Source of the DNA: Neoarius graeffei
Lineage: Eukaryota > Chordata > Actinopteri > Siluriformes > Ariidae
DNA: 64,000 nucleotides
Direction: 5' to 3'
Assembly (NCBI RefSeq): GCF_027579695.1
Contig: NC_083590.1
Location: 19,795,799-19,859,798 of the forward strand
Every line of letters starts with the position of its first letter. The first letter of the stretch is position 1. The notes under the pieces were generated by a model. That model had not been told where the DNA came from and did no database searches. It worked only from the letters and a program-made list of their open reading frames with translations. This document shows positions 44,501 through 58,700 of the stretch, piece by piece. Made by a program: the position numbers and the translations under genes.

Positions 44501-46706
44501 CGCGTTTGACTCCGCTTTGGAATCAGTTTTAGAAGAATTAGACTTGGAGTTTTGGTTGAAACATGAGCAGGAAGAGGCTCTCCGCTCATTCCTTTTCCAG
44601 AAGGACGTTTTCGCCGTTTTGCCGACCGGCTATGGCAAAAGTCTGATCTACCAGCTGGCTCCGCTCGTAGCCAAAAGGATGGGGATAGTGTGTGCAGTAC
44701 GAAGAATTAATAAACAGCTTTGAAACATTACTTTTTGATTGTTTCTTATTTTCCCATTATTTTAAATTTAAGGGAAATTATTTCACCAAACACCACTAAA
44801 TAAAAACTCTCAAAAACAGTTTAAGCAAACCCTTGAAAAACACTTGAAAAAAAATGTGTATGTGGTACAGACTCCAAACTTGTGGTCATTATCTCCAAAC
44901 TTCTTAATATCTAGAACCTGTTTATTAATTAATACGCATTTTGAAAAATTATTTATTTCAAGGCCTCCCCCACTGCTTTCTGTCGCTCTGACTACGTCAC
45001 AGTTGCGCTGACTGGTCAGAGCGTTGGCCTATACGCACAGAGACAGTTTGAAAGACAGCGGGTTGTTCCTCCCACACCCTTCGGAAATGTCTACGAGCGA
45101 GGCCAGACTAAATATTCACATTTAGTCTGGCTTGCCAGGCTAATCAACTTTATAAACTACAGTAGAAATGACAGAAATGCTTCAATTACATTTATTTTCT
45201 AGGAGTTATGGGTGCCAATAATTGTGGAACAGGTGATTTTATGAAAATTATTTCTTTGTCAGGGATTTTTTATTTATTTTTTTTTTAATTCATTTGAGTT
45301 AAGGGTTACATTCTACAATTTTCAGTGAGATTATGCTTCTGCAATAAAAATTGAATTTATTTTAAGGCTTTTAACACATCTTAACCAGGGTGCCAATAAT
45401 TGTAGACAGCACTGTATATCACAAATGTTATCAACATTTTCATCAGAGTGACGGCGTGAAAGGAAACGTGTGTTACACTGAACACACACACTCACTTGGT
45501 GAGCTGGCCTTTGCTCTTGTTGTTGTCCGCCCCGTTGTAGGTGACGGCGGCGAGCTTCCTGCTGCGGTAGTTCTCATAGTGAACGTTATTAGTCACATCC
45601 TTCAGGTCCTGCATGTGGGTTCTGCAAAGCAAGACGCAGGAGTTAAGGTCCGGTCCCACCATTACGATAACTATCAACAAAATCCGTCTCCTGCACTTTA
45701 CATGGTTGGTGCTCATATCAGACCGATAACGATCCCTATAGTCCAGGCCTGGGTTTATCCGTATCAGTGAGTTGGCTTCTGGAGCCATTTTCCCAGGTGT
45801 GGAAAAATCTGATCCGATAAAACACCTGACCAAGCAGCTAATTGTTTACATGTGACGCTGCCTGAGCACGTGCTATTTTTCCTGGGTATCTTTGTACATC
45901 CTTGTTGCATCCCAAAGTCATGGAGATGTGTACACACACACACAAAGCACAGATCTTTTATACACGGATGTGTGATATTTTCCGTGAAATATCAACAATA
46001 AACATAAATGCAGGTAAGATATTTTAATTATGAACTTCAGCAGTCCAAACATGTGTTTTTAGACGACTTTATTATTATTTATTTTTTTATCTGTGATGCG
46101 TCATCCGTATGAAATTGGTAACCAATCTGTAATATACTGAAACATCCGTGACCAATCTGTAAATTATTAGCATCCGTATTAAAATCCGTATCAATCTGTA
46201 TTTTGTATCCTTTTTTTTTTTTTTTAAGTTATATTTCCATAATCTGTGACCTGGGTGCATTATACCAACCACCAGTGTGTGTGTATGGGTTGTTTTGGAG
46301 CCCAAGCTGTATAGTATGACCAAGAATAACGTGTTACTATTTCCTAAGTTGCATGCGTTTATTTCCCCGAGTGTCAGGACCAAGCGAGATTATAGAGGGG
46401 ATTATAGTTGTGGTGTTTCTGCTCCAGACTGGAACTAAATTCAGGCAGAGGGACCGTCAGAGTTATAGGTATCGGTGTTGTGGGACCGGGCCCTGAACAG
46501 AAATTCTTAAACACAGTACAAGTACGATTTACAGTCCTGTGTAAAAGTCTTAGGCACATATAAAGAAACGCTGTTGACCAAAAATGGCTTAAAAATGATG
46601 AAATTAAATGTTTCAGCATTTAAAAAAAAAAAAAAAACTATAATCAGTAAGCCATAATAAATGAAATAAAAGTCAATATTTGGTGCGAGACCAATTATTG
46701 ATTTTG

Positions 46707-46746
<40 letters not shown>

Positions 46747-49700
46747 TAGTCTCAGGTCCAGTGAGTGCAGTTTTATGCGGAAATGATCTGTAGGTTTTAC
46801 TGAGCATCTTCCAGAACCAGCCACAGTTCTTCTGGACACTTTGTCACACTCACTTCTTCATTTTGCACCAAAACCCAGCAGCCTTCATTACGTTTTCTTT
46901 TTTAATTTGAAAAGTGCTCTCTTATGGAATATGCAGACAGAGGTGGACAGTAACAAAGTACATTTACTTGAGTGCTGTACTTAAGTACACTTTTTGAGTA
47001 TCTGTACTTTGAGTATTTTTTTTGGAAACTTATGACTTTAACTTCACTACATTCGAAAGACAAATATCGTACTTTTCACTCCACTACATTTCTATCAAGC
47101 TCCTCGCTACTATGAAGCAGCTTTGAAAGTGGATGTTTTTTCTTTTCTAAAACGTGATTTTTTTTCGCAGGTGACACTGAGACAGCCGATCAGTAATCAC
47201 TAGGGTCACGTCACGTCCACAGACTGGATAAAATCAAGTTCAGTGATTTCTCAGCAGCGTTATTTGAACTCGGTGAGTTGATGGCAGAATAGAAGGAGGC
47301 GGTTCTTCTGGGGAACACACGCACCCTTGGCCCATGAACCCATGTTTCAGTTTTCTGAAAGGATTAAAGATTCGTTTTGTTTTAAATGTTTGCCTAAAAC
47401 AAACCACATCACGGCCTAGAAAAACTCACCATCCAACCTGCGGAAGCATACTGAGGGATATAAACGTTTTATTCCGAGAGAAAGCTTGCAGTGAAGTTGT
47501 CTGTGCTTTTAGAGCTAGCGATAATGTTGCAATAGCTATGCAGTCTGGTTAGTCAAACGACTTTCTATGGATTTGCCCGCCAAGTTGCTGTAGCCTTGTC
47601 CACGGCTAACATTAACACATAGCTAGTTAACTTGGACACTGTTAGTTAGCATGTAAAAATGGAGTTACACTAAGATGAATAATGTTAACTTATCCGAAGT
47701 CCTTTCAGAAATATGTTTGAGCATAATCTCGCCAAATGAACAGAATGTAGAAATCTCTCTTTTCTAGTAGCGTTAGCTACCCAACATGATTTCGAGTTTG
47801 AAAAGAGTTTGCTAGGTGGAGTTTCACTGACTAGCTAGCTTAATGTTAAACCACCATGATGCACAGCATGCGTTCATTTTGTGAATTCACAAAATAATCT
47901 ATTCAGTTGCTTCAGAGGCGTGAGGTATTATAAGCATTGAGTCAATAATAATGTGCTGACAGAAAATGAACTTTTAATACTTAAGTATTTTTAAAAGCAA
48001 GTACTTCAGTACTTTAACTTAAGTAAAAATTTGACTGAACAACTTTCACTTGTATCGGAGTCACATTTGACCAGTACTTTGACTCACGTAATGAAGATGG
48101 GTACGTTGTCCACCTCTGCATGCTGCTCAGATACAAAATTATTTTTTTCCGTAACATTTAATTTTGTGCTGGAAAATGAACATTTGGACTCTAAAACGTT
48201 TTAGTACTGACTCAAAAGTCTCATATCATCTGTAGCCGCTTTATCCTGTTCTACAGGGTCGTAGGCAAGCTGGAGCCTATCCCAGCTGACTACGGGCGAA
48301 AGGCGGGGTACACCCTGGACAAGTCGCCAGGTCATCACAGGGCTGACACATAGACACAGACAACCATTCACACTCACATTCACACCTACGGTCAATTTAG
48401 AGTCACCAGTTAACCTAACCTGCATGTCTTTGGACTGTGGGGGAAACCGGAGCACCCGGAGGAAACCCACGCGGACACGGGGAGAACATGCAAACTCCAC
48501 ACAGAAAGGCCCTCGCCGGACACGGGGCTCGAACCCGGACCTTCTTGCTGTGAGGCGACAGCGCTAACCGCTACACCACCGTGCCGCCTGACTCAAAGTC
48601 ATAAAAATCTATAACAGTTTGTATGACCAAAAAAAAAAAAAAAAAAATACAGGGACTAAAACTTTTGCTGCAAGTTTCATGGCTGGTAAAAATATGCATG
48701 AATGTTTTTTTTTGCCAGTGACAGGATGGAGAATCTCTCAAAAATGAATGGTGGAGACACTCCAGATGTGAGCAGCTGGTTCGGCGGTAACGTACCTGAT
48801 GAGCATGTCTCGTAAGATCGTGAAGTCACAGTGCTCTCCGTTCTCAACTGAAAAACACAAGCAACAAAATGGTTGGTTTTGGGATCGGTACCCTCCACAA
48901 ACTCACTGCTACAACAACCACGACTGCCAAGACGGCTGAATTACATGAATGAATATTTTCTTATTTAAATCAGATGTGAACGTTGGTTTTTAAAGTGCGG
49001 CTCTGAGCAGAGTCGCGACTTTAATTATAAAATACTTCACCAGTGTAGTTTTGAATGTTTAAGCAGGAAAACAAAGCAATAACAGTTTGCTCCAGCAGCG
49101 AGAACAGCTATATGAATGAACGTCATCCAAATGTGGACCCAGGGAAAGTATTTCATCGATCCAAACCAAGTAGCTGCTGTTCAATGACTACTTCTGAGAG
49201 AAGATCCTTTGTTTATTCAATGCAAATTATTTAGCTGACGGCGGCTCATCGGATCAGGGAGCAGCTACATGGATACAGACCTCGCTTCAGAGTTTTCACA
49301 GACTTTCACTGATTTCATTTTATTTATCCTCTTTGCCAAACTTACAACAAGACAAGGATAAAACATCAGCTGTTTATTTATCCAGAAATGAAACTCGTTT
49401 GATTTAAATATACGTTACGTGCTTGGCTTCGCAAATACCATCCCTGGCAAATTTAGAACGTCAACCGACTGAGAAAATCTTCGTCCTGCGCCTTTTGTTC
49501 AGACTGTTCATCCAATCAGAAATGGTAACCATTTTTAGCTACAAAACTAAAAATCACTAATACGTAAGCATAAAACTGTAATACATTTGTCGCAAATTGT
49601 ACCTGAATGCCCCTGGTCGACACTTTGGACTGCTTTGCAATCGGTAACTACTAACCAATCACAGTGCAGGAGGCGGAACTGAGTTTAACCCACGTGTTCA

Positions 49701-52700
49701 GACAGGCAAGCTTTCTTTTACACATTCTGCCTGAAGGTCACTTCTCAATGAAAGGCATGTTAAAGTGCATATTCTGGACCAATTAAGTGTTTTTTTTTTT
49801 ATATGAAAGTATGTCCCTTTACACACTCATCCAGAAGGGTAATTTTGCACAAGGCCATCTGTCTACAGCAGAAAAAAATAAAACAACAAAATGCGTCTGG
49901 AAAAATCCCAATGGAGTCTGGAGCCAGATTCGTGACGTTACCTGCGGAAGCGCCAGCAGGCTGCGCGAGCTTTGCACGGTTTCAGTGCACAGCCTGTGTA
50001 GACCAAGCGCTCCCATTTCTCTCTCATTGTCCGGTCTTTTGGAAAACGATGAGTACTAATCCCATCATGATTGGTGTTTCTACACCCTCCTACGATACAT
50101 CTGTTAACTATTTTAATAATTACGCGATAACGTTGAAGAAATTTGCAGAAAACCACCAGGTCGTTTTCTCATAAACAAACCAGCGCTGATGTAGGATTCA
50201 GAAGGAGGCGTCCCGCACGTGACGTCACGAAAATCAGTATTTGCCGGGAAATCCAAATGCCAAGTTTTTTCAGAGGCGGACCAATTCGCCTCAAATGGCT
50301 TGATTTCAACTGAATTTTTCTGGCATTGCGCAAGGTAAAAAAAATTGCAGAGAATGCAGAATGTGACAGATATTTGACCAAAGTTTAATATAAAATAGGA
50401 GAATTACATTGATCTTGCTCCTGAATTTACCCGTGATGTGCACTTTAAGTTGTAAATCAGGGTTTGAGAAGCAGTTGGACATTTCATTGCAGTAAACTCC
50501 ACATCCAGCAGATGGCAGAAGAATTCACTACAACTTCTCTCAGTGTGTGTGAGAGTGAGAGAGAGAGAATGCGTAGGATAGCTGATGAGCGGCCAAAACC
50601 GCCTCGTCCTTTCCTCACCCACATGCCTCCTGTCAAAACCATCTCGGTCATTCAAGACCCATCCGCCCCCCACAACACACTACTGCAGAAACGTTAATAC
50701 AGACCTGAGGGCGCGGTGAAAACACGCATCAGGATGCAGACAGTAGACGTGATGAGTGATTCCTCAGAGATGGATTTGTAAACGAGTGAGGGCTACAATT
50801 TAAAACCTTCATTAAGAGAATCAGCTAAAGTGTTTTGTCCCTTGGCTTGGGTTGGATATGGACGACATCAGCTGGGACATTTGTTCTGCCATGGCCACTG
50901 CAGCTTAATAAGAGAAGTTAAAGGGGAACCGAAGTCATTTTAAAACTTGCTTTATTTATTAATTAACGTGTCATTCAATTACGTTTTCGGTTTTAGTAAC
51001 CTTACTGTATATCGTGACTCGTATTGGCGACTAATTGCAATTAAATATTATACTTATCGGTCTTTGCGGTTTTTAGCCGTGTTGAATTTAGGTTGTTTGG
51101 TCCACTGAGGCGTTGCTTATCCGCGCGATCTTCACGAGACTTGTGCGAGACTTCGAAACCGTAAGTGTCAGCGCTGCCATTTTGAAAACTGTTTTCCAAA
51201 CGAAGTATTGCACAAAAACAAGTCTAAATGATGATTACTGCCTACTTCTTTCAAACTTTCCTGATTGCTATCAAAACAAACAAAACTTCCGGCTTGATCA
51301 CGTCAGCATTCGAAAGAGGGCGCGCGCGTCTTTTGACAACGTCGGCAGATGTCGGTCACTTTGATTTCCGCTGTACGTTTTACTTCCGTCCTACGATGTC
51401 TCGCACAGGTCTCAGTGCATCTCGTTTACGGCCATCGCTTTGACATATGGACGGATATATTACAGAGCACATTTCAAACACTCAGAACTTGCTATAGCAG
51501 CGACAAAATGGCGATCAAAAATGCATTCCGATATTTAATAAAATGAAATATATAAATTTTGATAATAAAAAAAAAAAAAAAATTTGCCTTCAGTTCTCCT
51601 TTAATAGAACAGTAAAATGGCAGAACAAACCCATTCCCAAATGGAAACGGGGAAGAAGGGAAAAAAGAAATAAAAAACCCACCTGACTCAACCCGTAAAC
51701 ACTCATCCGTCAATCAAAGCGTTTAACTCGCATCCCAAATGCTATTAAAGACCTAAAATCAAAACTAACACATTTTAAATAAATATTTGATTATTAAATA
51801 TGAATAGTACATTCAATGTTTTAAAAGATGCATGAGGTAAGATTAGCTCCCCCATATGATGTTTGAATATTTCCCGCCCATGTTCATCAAGCTCCGCCCC
51901 CACGGTTCTACGGTACACGTTTTCCAAATGTGTTTCCTCAACAGCTTCATACACTCTTAATGTACCATCATCATGCTCTACACATTTAGTTTATATTTGT
52001 ACACGTAAGGAATAAAAATATTACTATTTAAGGTGTAATAGTCAGTCAATCACAGTAAGAGTGTCGGTCTTGCGTGCAATTTTTCTTTGGTCACTGCATT
52101 ACGTCATCAAGACACGCTCACTATGGACTGGCTGCGAGTCTAAACACCAAATCAACATTTCCCCGGATTCAGTTTTAAACAAACGGGTCGCGTTTTCAGG
52201 CAAAAAGACGTAGGACCATCTTCATCAACGCATCAAATGTGTAAATGAAGATTTTTTTTTCTTCCCTTCATGCATGTACAATCTGGGACACTCCTGAGTG
52301 GCGTTCCCACTATCATAAGTTCAAATCCCACCAGTGCTAGGAACCAAAAGAGTCAAAACAGGCAGTGCGCTCTCTCTCTCTCTCCTGTCAGTCAGAGCGA
52401 CACTAGCCAATTGTACATGAGCTCTGAGCTCCTGTATGAGGAAGAGGGCTGATAGCACTCTGCTGTCCTGCGGTTTAAAAGGTGCAGCTGGCCAAAAATC
52501 TTCATACATCATGCAACAGTTTGTCTCATTGATTGAAAGTTAAACAGCTAAATAGGATCTGACTGGGTGTTTGAATAAACTTTAATTACAGACACAGGGG
52601 GAAAATAAATAAATATAATAAGACTGTCAGTGGTGTCGCCGCTCATTCCAACCTTAATCTGGGTAGAAGTTCAATACACGCGAGGTCCCCCAACCTTCAT

Positions 52701-55700
52701 GCCACAAAGAATCAATCAGTGAAGAATTGAGGAAGAAGAAGCGATGTGTGTGGAAGCTGCTTGTTAGGGATTGATTGATTACTCAATAACTTCATTATTA
52801 ACTCTCTACCCCTTAATGACGACCCCGTGTATATCCCATAATGACGACATATGATGCCTTGTCAAAACCTTGTCTTTAGACTTTTTTTTTCTTGTAAATA
52901 TGTTCTAAGGGCGAACAGCATATCGGTCCGTCTCAGAAACTGGTCTCTCATTTGGGACATTATGGTCAAAAAATAAATGTTCTAATGGGCGGCACGGTGG
53001 TGTAGTGGTTAGCGCTGTCGCCTCACAGCAAGAAGGTCCGGGTTCGAGCCCCGTGGCCGGCGAGGGCCTTTCTGTGCGGAGTTTGCATGTTCTCCCCGTG
53101 TCCGCGTGGGTTTCCTCCGGGTGTTCCGGTTTCCCCCACAGTCCAAAGACATGCAGGTTAGGTTAACTGGTGACTCTAAATTGAGCGTAGGTGTGAATGT
53201 GAGTGTGAATGGTTGTCTGTGTCTATGTGTCAGCCCTGTGATGACCTGGCGACTTGTCCAGGGTGTACCCCGCCTTTCGCCCGTAGTCAGCTGGGATAGG
53301 CTCCAGCTTGCCTGCAACCCTGTACAGGATAAAGCAGCTACAGATAATGAGATGAGATGAGAATAAATGTTCTAATTTTACTTTTTTTTTGCATTTATCT
53401 AACACTCAATGTTTCTTTTGTCATGTTTAATAAGAATAAAGAAAGCATCTTGCTTTATCTGGCCTCCACTGTGGAACATTTTTTTGATTACAATTCAAAT
53501 GCTTTTGTAAAATTGATTTCCATATAAAATAACTCCATCATGAAGAATTAAAGCCCCTCCTTCACAGAGGAGTGAAAATATTGAATCAATTTCCTCTTTT
53601 TGATTGCTTGGGTTAAAAATGCCAAGTTATGATGACTGAATTGATTATTCACTTAAATATGAATAATATGATACATTTTGAGTATTTGATATGGCGAAAT
53701 AGGACACAATGGAAAAATCAAGAACACACCGGAAAGATGAGAATAACGGCGGTGGTAAAACAGCGACTGTACCGGCTGAAGGTTGCGCGGGTCTCTGCTA
53801 CGGCAGAGCGTGAGGCGGAGGCGGGGCAAAATGACTGGCCGTAGATTCTATCAAAAGTTCAATCTAAATTGACCATGGTTGCAAAATATTGGCCAAAAAT
53901 ACGCAAACACTACGAAATATGAAAGTCAGATGAAAAAGAAACATTCTATTGCCTTATACTGCAAGACTAAAACAAAATAAAACTGTCAAAACTCACCTTT
54001 TCAGCGATAACGTCCGAACAGATCACCCGCGTAACAGAAAGACCGCAAATGGAAGCACGATCAACTTCTAACTGCTGGAGTGGAAAATTCCATTCTACAC
54101 ATGCAAATTGTTAATGTGTGTCCTTCCCCGCACACAAATAACACGCTACGGTAAAAAATAGACCACGACTCATTTTAGAGCTCAGAAATTCATACAAGAC
54201 CAGCTACCATCGTAACATATTCTGTAAGAAACATATTCTATACCGAACTTTCAGCTTTCGTTTTAAAAAAAACAAAATCGCAGGTTTATAACTAAATGTT
54301 TATATGGCGTAGTGATTGTAAGTTCCTACTTTTGGTGAGGTCATGACCTTGACCCTGAGGCTTTCCGTTTAGATCAAAAACACACGATCGTATTGGTTTT
54401 GCGGAAAATGGAGTTACAACGGTGACCAAATATTCTGCATGATGTTTTATTACGGTTATGATTATTCTGTGAGCGCACCGATCCTTAGGTGTATAAAGTT
54501 ACAACTTAAAATACAATTAGTGATAACTGTAGACTTTTCAGTGGACTACAGCCTTTTTAAGGGAATGCGATGTAGTCGACCGTTTATCATGTCCCAGATC
54601 AAGCCGCCATTTTTCCACAAATTTGCAGAATTTTTGCCAAATTCTGAATATTCACATCAAAGATTTAGTTTTATCTGTATTATTTCTTTCATCATTTTAT
54701 TTCAAATTAAAACCAACATCACCATTCAAAACCGCATAGTTTATTGACGGAGTATATTTAGTGGGGGACCCCCACAGCACCCAGTTTCTGATACAGGCCC
54801 TTATACATATACAAAGGTGGCTGTAGCAACTGCTTTAAGGTGTAAAGAGTTAAATTACAATTATGCAAATGTGAGTAGAAGCCATATACACCCCAGGCAG
54901 ACCGACCTTCCTTCCCAAAAGAAAAACACCGGTCAACAATTTTTCAGAAGTTGTCTGCTTCAGAGATGAAATCGACTGTAATGAAATTTGGCGTGTGGAA
55001 TTCAAACAGCTGATTGGCTACGGCTTCCGAGACATTCAAGATTTTACATTTATGTACATTGTGTAGATCGTAACGTTTTAAGTATAAACTGGTTTACATG
55101 ATCTATTTCACCTGTTCTCTTTATGTAACACAATAGAAAACCAGCAACAAGTTTATATAAATAAAATGTACTATGAACCAAATAGCAAAAAAAAAAAAAA
55201 AATTACGTACAAGTACTGAATAGATTTAGTCCTTATTCAGTGTGTACTCGGTGCTTTCTGGCAGCTTGTCTCTTGTATTCATGAAACGGAGCGTCTCTTG
55301 TCAAGCACAGACTTTATCTCGAGTGCACAGCACCTGTAGGATTTATTTTTTGAGCTGATATCGGGCAATTTGTTCAGCAGAGTGATGCAAGTTGACTTAT
55401 GATTGCATCATCAGTGACTTCTAGGAATAACATATGTACACTACCGTTCAAAAGTTTGGGGTCACCCAGACAATTTTGTGTTTTCCATGAAAAGTCACAC
55501 TTTTATTTACCACCATAAGTTGTAAAATGAATAGAAAATATAGTCGAGACATTTTTCTGGCCATTTTGAGCATTTAATCGACCCCACAAATGTGATGCTC
55601 CAGAAACTCAATCTGCTCAAAGGAAGGTCAGTTTTATAGCTTCTCTAAAGAGCTCAACTGTTTTCAGCTGTGCTAACATGATTGTACAAGGGTTTTCTAA

Positions 55701-58700
55701 TCATCCATTAGCCTTCTGAGGCAATGAGCAAACACATTGTACCATTAGAACACTGGAGTGAGAGTTGCTGGAAATGGGCCTCTATACACCTATGGAGATA
55801 TTGCACCAAAAACCAGACATTTGCAGCTAGAATAGTCATTTACCACATTAGCAATGTATAGAGTGGATTTCTGATTAGTTTAAAGTGATCTTCATTGAAA
55901 AGAACAGTGCTTTTCTTTCAAAAATAAGGACATTTCAAAGTGACCCCAAACTTTTGAACGGTAGTGTATGATGCGATACCGGCTTCAGATCGCATCATTC
56001 ATTGTTTTGCCAAAAAAGTAAGTACTATCCAAACCCGATCGTAGATTTATTCACAGAGCCGAGCTTGAAAACTAGAGCCAATTAACAATTTTAAGGTTTT
56101 TTTTCATTCTCAGCGACACAGAATTAGTAAAGTTTGACTATTGCCGCTTTTCCACTACAAATGCGGCTGAGCCGTGCCGTGCCGAGTCGAGCTGAGTCGA
56201 GCTGAGCGGGGCTGTTGGAGTTGCATTTCGACTACAACCGCGCTGAACCGTGCTGGCTGGAAGTGGGTGGACACACTGGGTGGAGTTAGCGAAAGTGGGT
56301 GGACGTCATGTGATGTCGTTAAGCAGCGCAAACAGTGACATCAGTGACAGTGGCGGAACAAGTCAGAGCCGGGCCGGGGGCGGGGCAAATGACCGGGCCC
56401 TTTATTAAAGCTTATCATAACATCATTTTAGGCTACAAAATGTCCGCAACTGCGGTGTTTACCAATTTCAACACTACCGGGTGCAACTATGTTATTTAGT
56501 ACATCAAGTCCTTCAAACGAACATGCAACTCAGAAACAAAAAACATTAGGATACTGTACATGGCTCATAATAAAACATCAATAGCCTATACTGCGCACAT
56601 TATTTGAAGGGCATACGAATGAGCGCTCAGAGGTTGCAACGGTGACAGGAAGAGTCAGAAATAAAAGGAGGGCGGTGCAAACCTCACTGAATGCACTGTG
56701 TTTACCAATTTCAACACTACGGGGTGCAACTATGTTAGTTTGTACATTAAGTCCTTCAAACGAACATGTAACTCAGAAACAAAAAAAACATTAGGCGACA
56801 TACTGTACATGGCTCATAATAAAACATCAATAGCCTACTGCGCGCATTATTTGAAGGGCATACGACGAGCCTTGCGCTCCGCGAACTCGTCCACGATGCT
56901 CTGTATGTCACTGATTCAGTGATCTTTTAAGCGGTAGTCTCACGACCCGAATAGTAAACAATAAACATGGAGGACATGGAGTCGTTAGTGTTGCTGGTCT
57001 TGGTGCTGTGGCTTGTTGTCACCGACAACGCCAACAGATACTGGCAAGAGCGTATAGATGAGGCGAGGCGCATAAGGCTTCAGAAATTCTCGTAATTCGT
57101 AATTATTCTTCTTCCGGGTTTGCGGTGTTTACAGATCCCAGCGCACTCGCGGGGCGTGTGTGGGCATGTGAGGACACTCCTCCTCACCAATCAGTGCACA
57201 GGGGAGTGTCTGCTCACGCCCCCAGCCTCACTCGGCACGGTTTGGCTCGCTTCAGCCCCACTCCAAAACGGTGCGAGTTTTAGGGGCTAAGCAGGGCTGA
57301 AGCGAGCCGAGTCGTGCTGGTTTTTGGTAGTCGAAACGCGAGCCGTGTCGGGCTGAAGTGAGCTGAAAAAGGGTAGTGGAAAAGGGCCATATATTTATTT
57401 CTTAAGTATTTTGGCTGTAGATCGGTGAAATATTGAGAGAGAAGAAGCGATTTTCGTGAAATATGGACGACGCCGGACAACGCATGATGGCATAAGCGCA
57501 TCGCCTGTTGGCCGGACGAGATGATAAATCATCCAACATGTGACCACTCGCCCTTCCTCTCACTCTCGCTTGAAAAATGGTGGCTTAGCCAGTGTGAAGT
57601 GATTTTGCTGAAGGCATTGCATCCGTATGAACTCATGATAACTTGAACTAGTTAATCACTTTCCGCTTTCCATAATATCCTGTTTAAATGACTCTTGTCT
57701 GCCTTTCCATGAGTTTCATCACCATGTATGAGGTGTGGGTGTGTGAGAGAGAGAAAGAAATCCATCATATTTCACCTCCTCGTCATCGACCCAAAAGTTC
57801 ATTCATCCTTTAATTCACAAAAAAAAAAGCTGATTTTCTTTTCACATCGTCTCTAAGATCTCCCACTGCGTTACTGTTTATTCTATAAATCTAGGGTGTC
57901 ATTTCAAATCCTTCAAACGTCCACCAAGCTTCAGACAGTGTTCCAACAAGCCGACCTGCTCACTCGCTCGCTCTCTCTAACAGCGCAACACGCTGCGCAT
58001 AAAGTCTTAATGAAGCGTCCGTGAGCAGGTGAGAGAGGTGTTCTAACGCGTGTTCACACAGCTGTACATGAGCTTCCTGTGGGGGGTGCGAGACATGAAA
58101 ATCCTCTCACATCCTGCCTGCTATGGGATCTGTTAGCTTTCACTACAGTCCTCCTACACGCTCTCGCGCACACTTCATTCCGAATCAGCCCGAGAGAGCG
58201 ATCAGTGATCAGGAATACAAGTGTAAAATTAAAACCCAGACCCGGTGTTACCTTCAGCCACACCCCAGGGGTACTGCCTCCCTCTCACGCGCTTCCCGTT
58301 CACCTCGATGATGGTGTTACTGCCGACGACGGCCAGCGGCAGCCGATCCTGAGAGAAGATCGTGTTACAGCATGAGTCATTTCCTTTGCTCACCAAAAGT
58401 CAGGTCTATAAATAAAACTAAACACACAAACCTTAATCTTCTTCACTAGCTTGTTCTCCTCTTCGTCGTCTGTTTCGGGGAACTCGTAGATTTTGATTTT
58501 GTGCTCCTGGATTTCTCGCATTATCTGTGTGCAGGGTCAGGATGATTGAACAGAGAGATAAGACACCGCACCAGGGTGAAATCTGCATGTTATTTATTGC
58601 TCGTCGTCTGTTCTCTTGACGTCTAATGAGGTCTCAATTAAGAAATAAGGTTTTTTTTTTTCCCCCCATTTGGATAAAAACCTTTGAAAATTTGGTGTTA

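Larger units (their letters stand above)
43003..45416 (-). mobile_element. Tc1-like transposon, inactive, with nested helicase-fragment element
   Basis: Termini near 43003 (CTCCACAATTATTGGCACC) and 45416 (GGTGCCAATAATTGTAGACA) form imperfect inverted repeats next to TA. On the minus strand it holds a broken transposase (44176-43279). A second element is inserted in its 5' leader at 44287-45142; without that, the length is about 1.55 kb, normal for Tc1. Confidence 0.88.
52640..54935 (+). repeat. Helentron-like tandem unit, family 2 copy 2, split by a TTAA element
   Basis: 52640-52801 and 54850-54935 together reproduce the 165-bp unit of 13555-14130 (CATGCCACAAAGAATC, GAAGCGATGTGTGTGG, TTAGGGATTGATTGATTACT, then ATTACAATTATGCAAATGTG, CACCCCAGGCAGAC). 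The break falls exactly at a TTAA. Confidence 0.75.
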
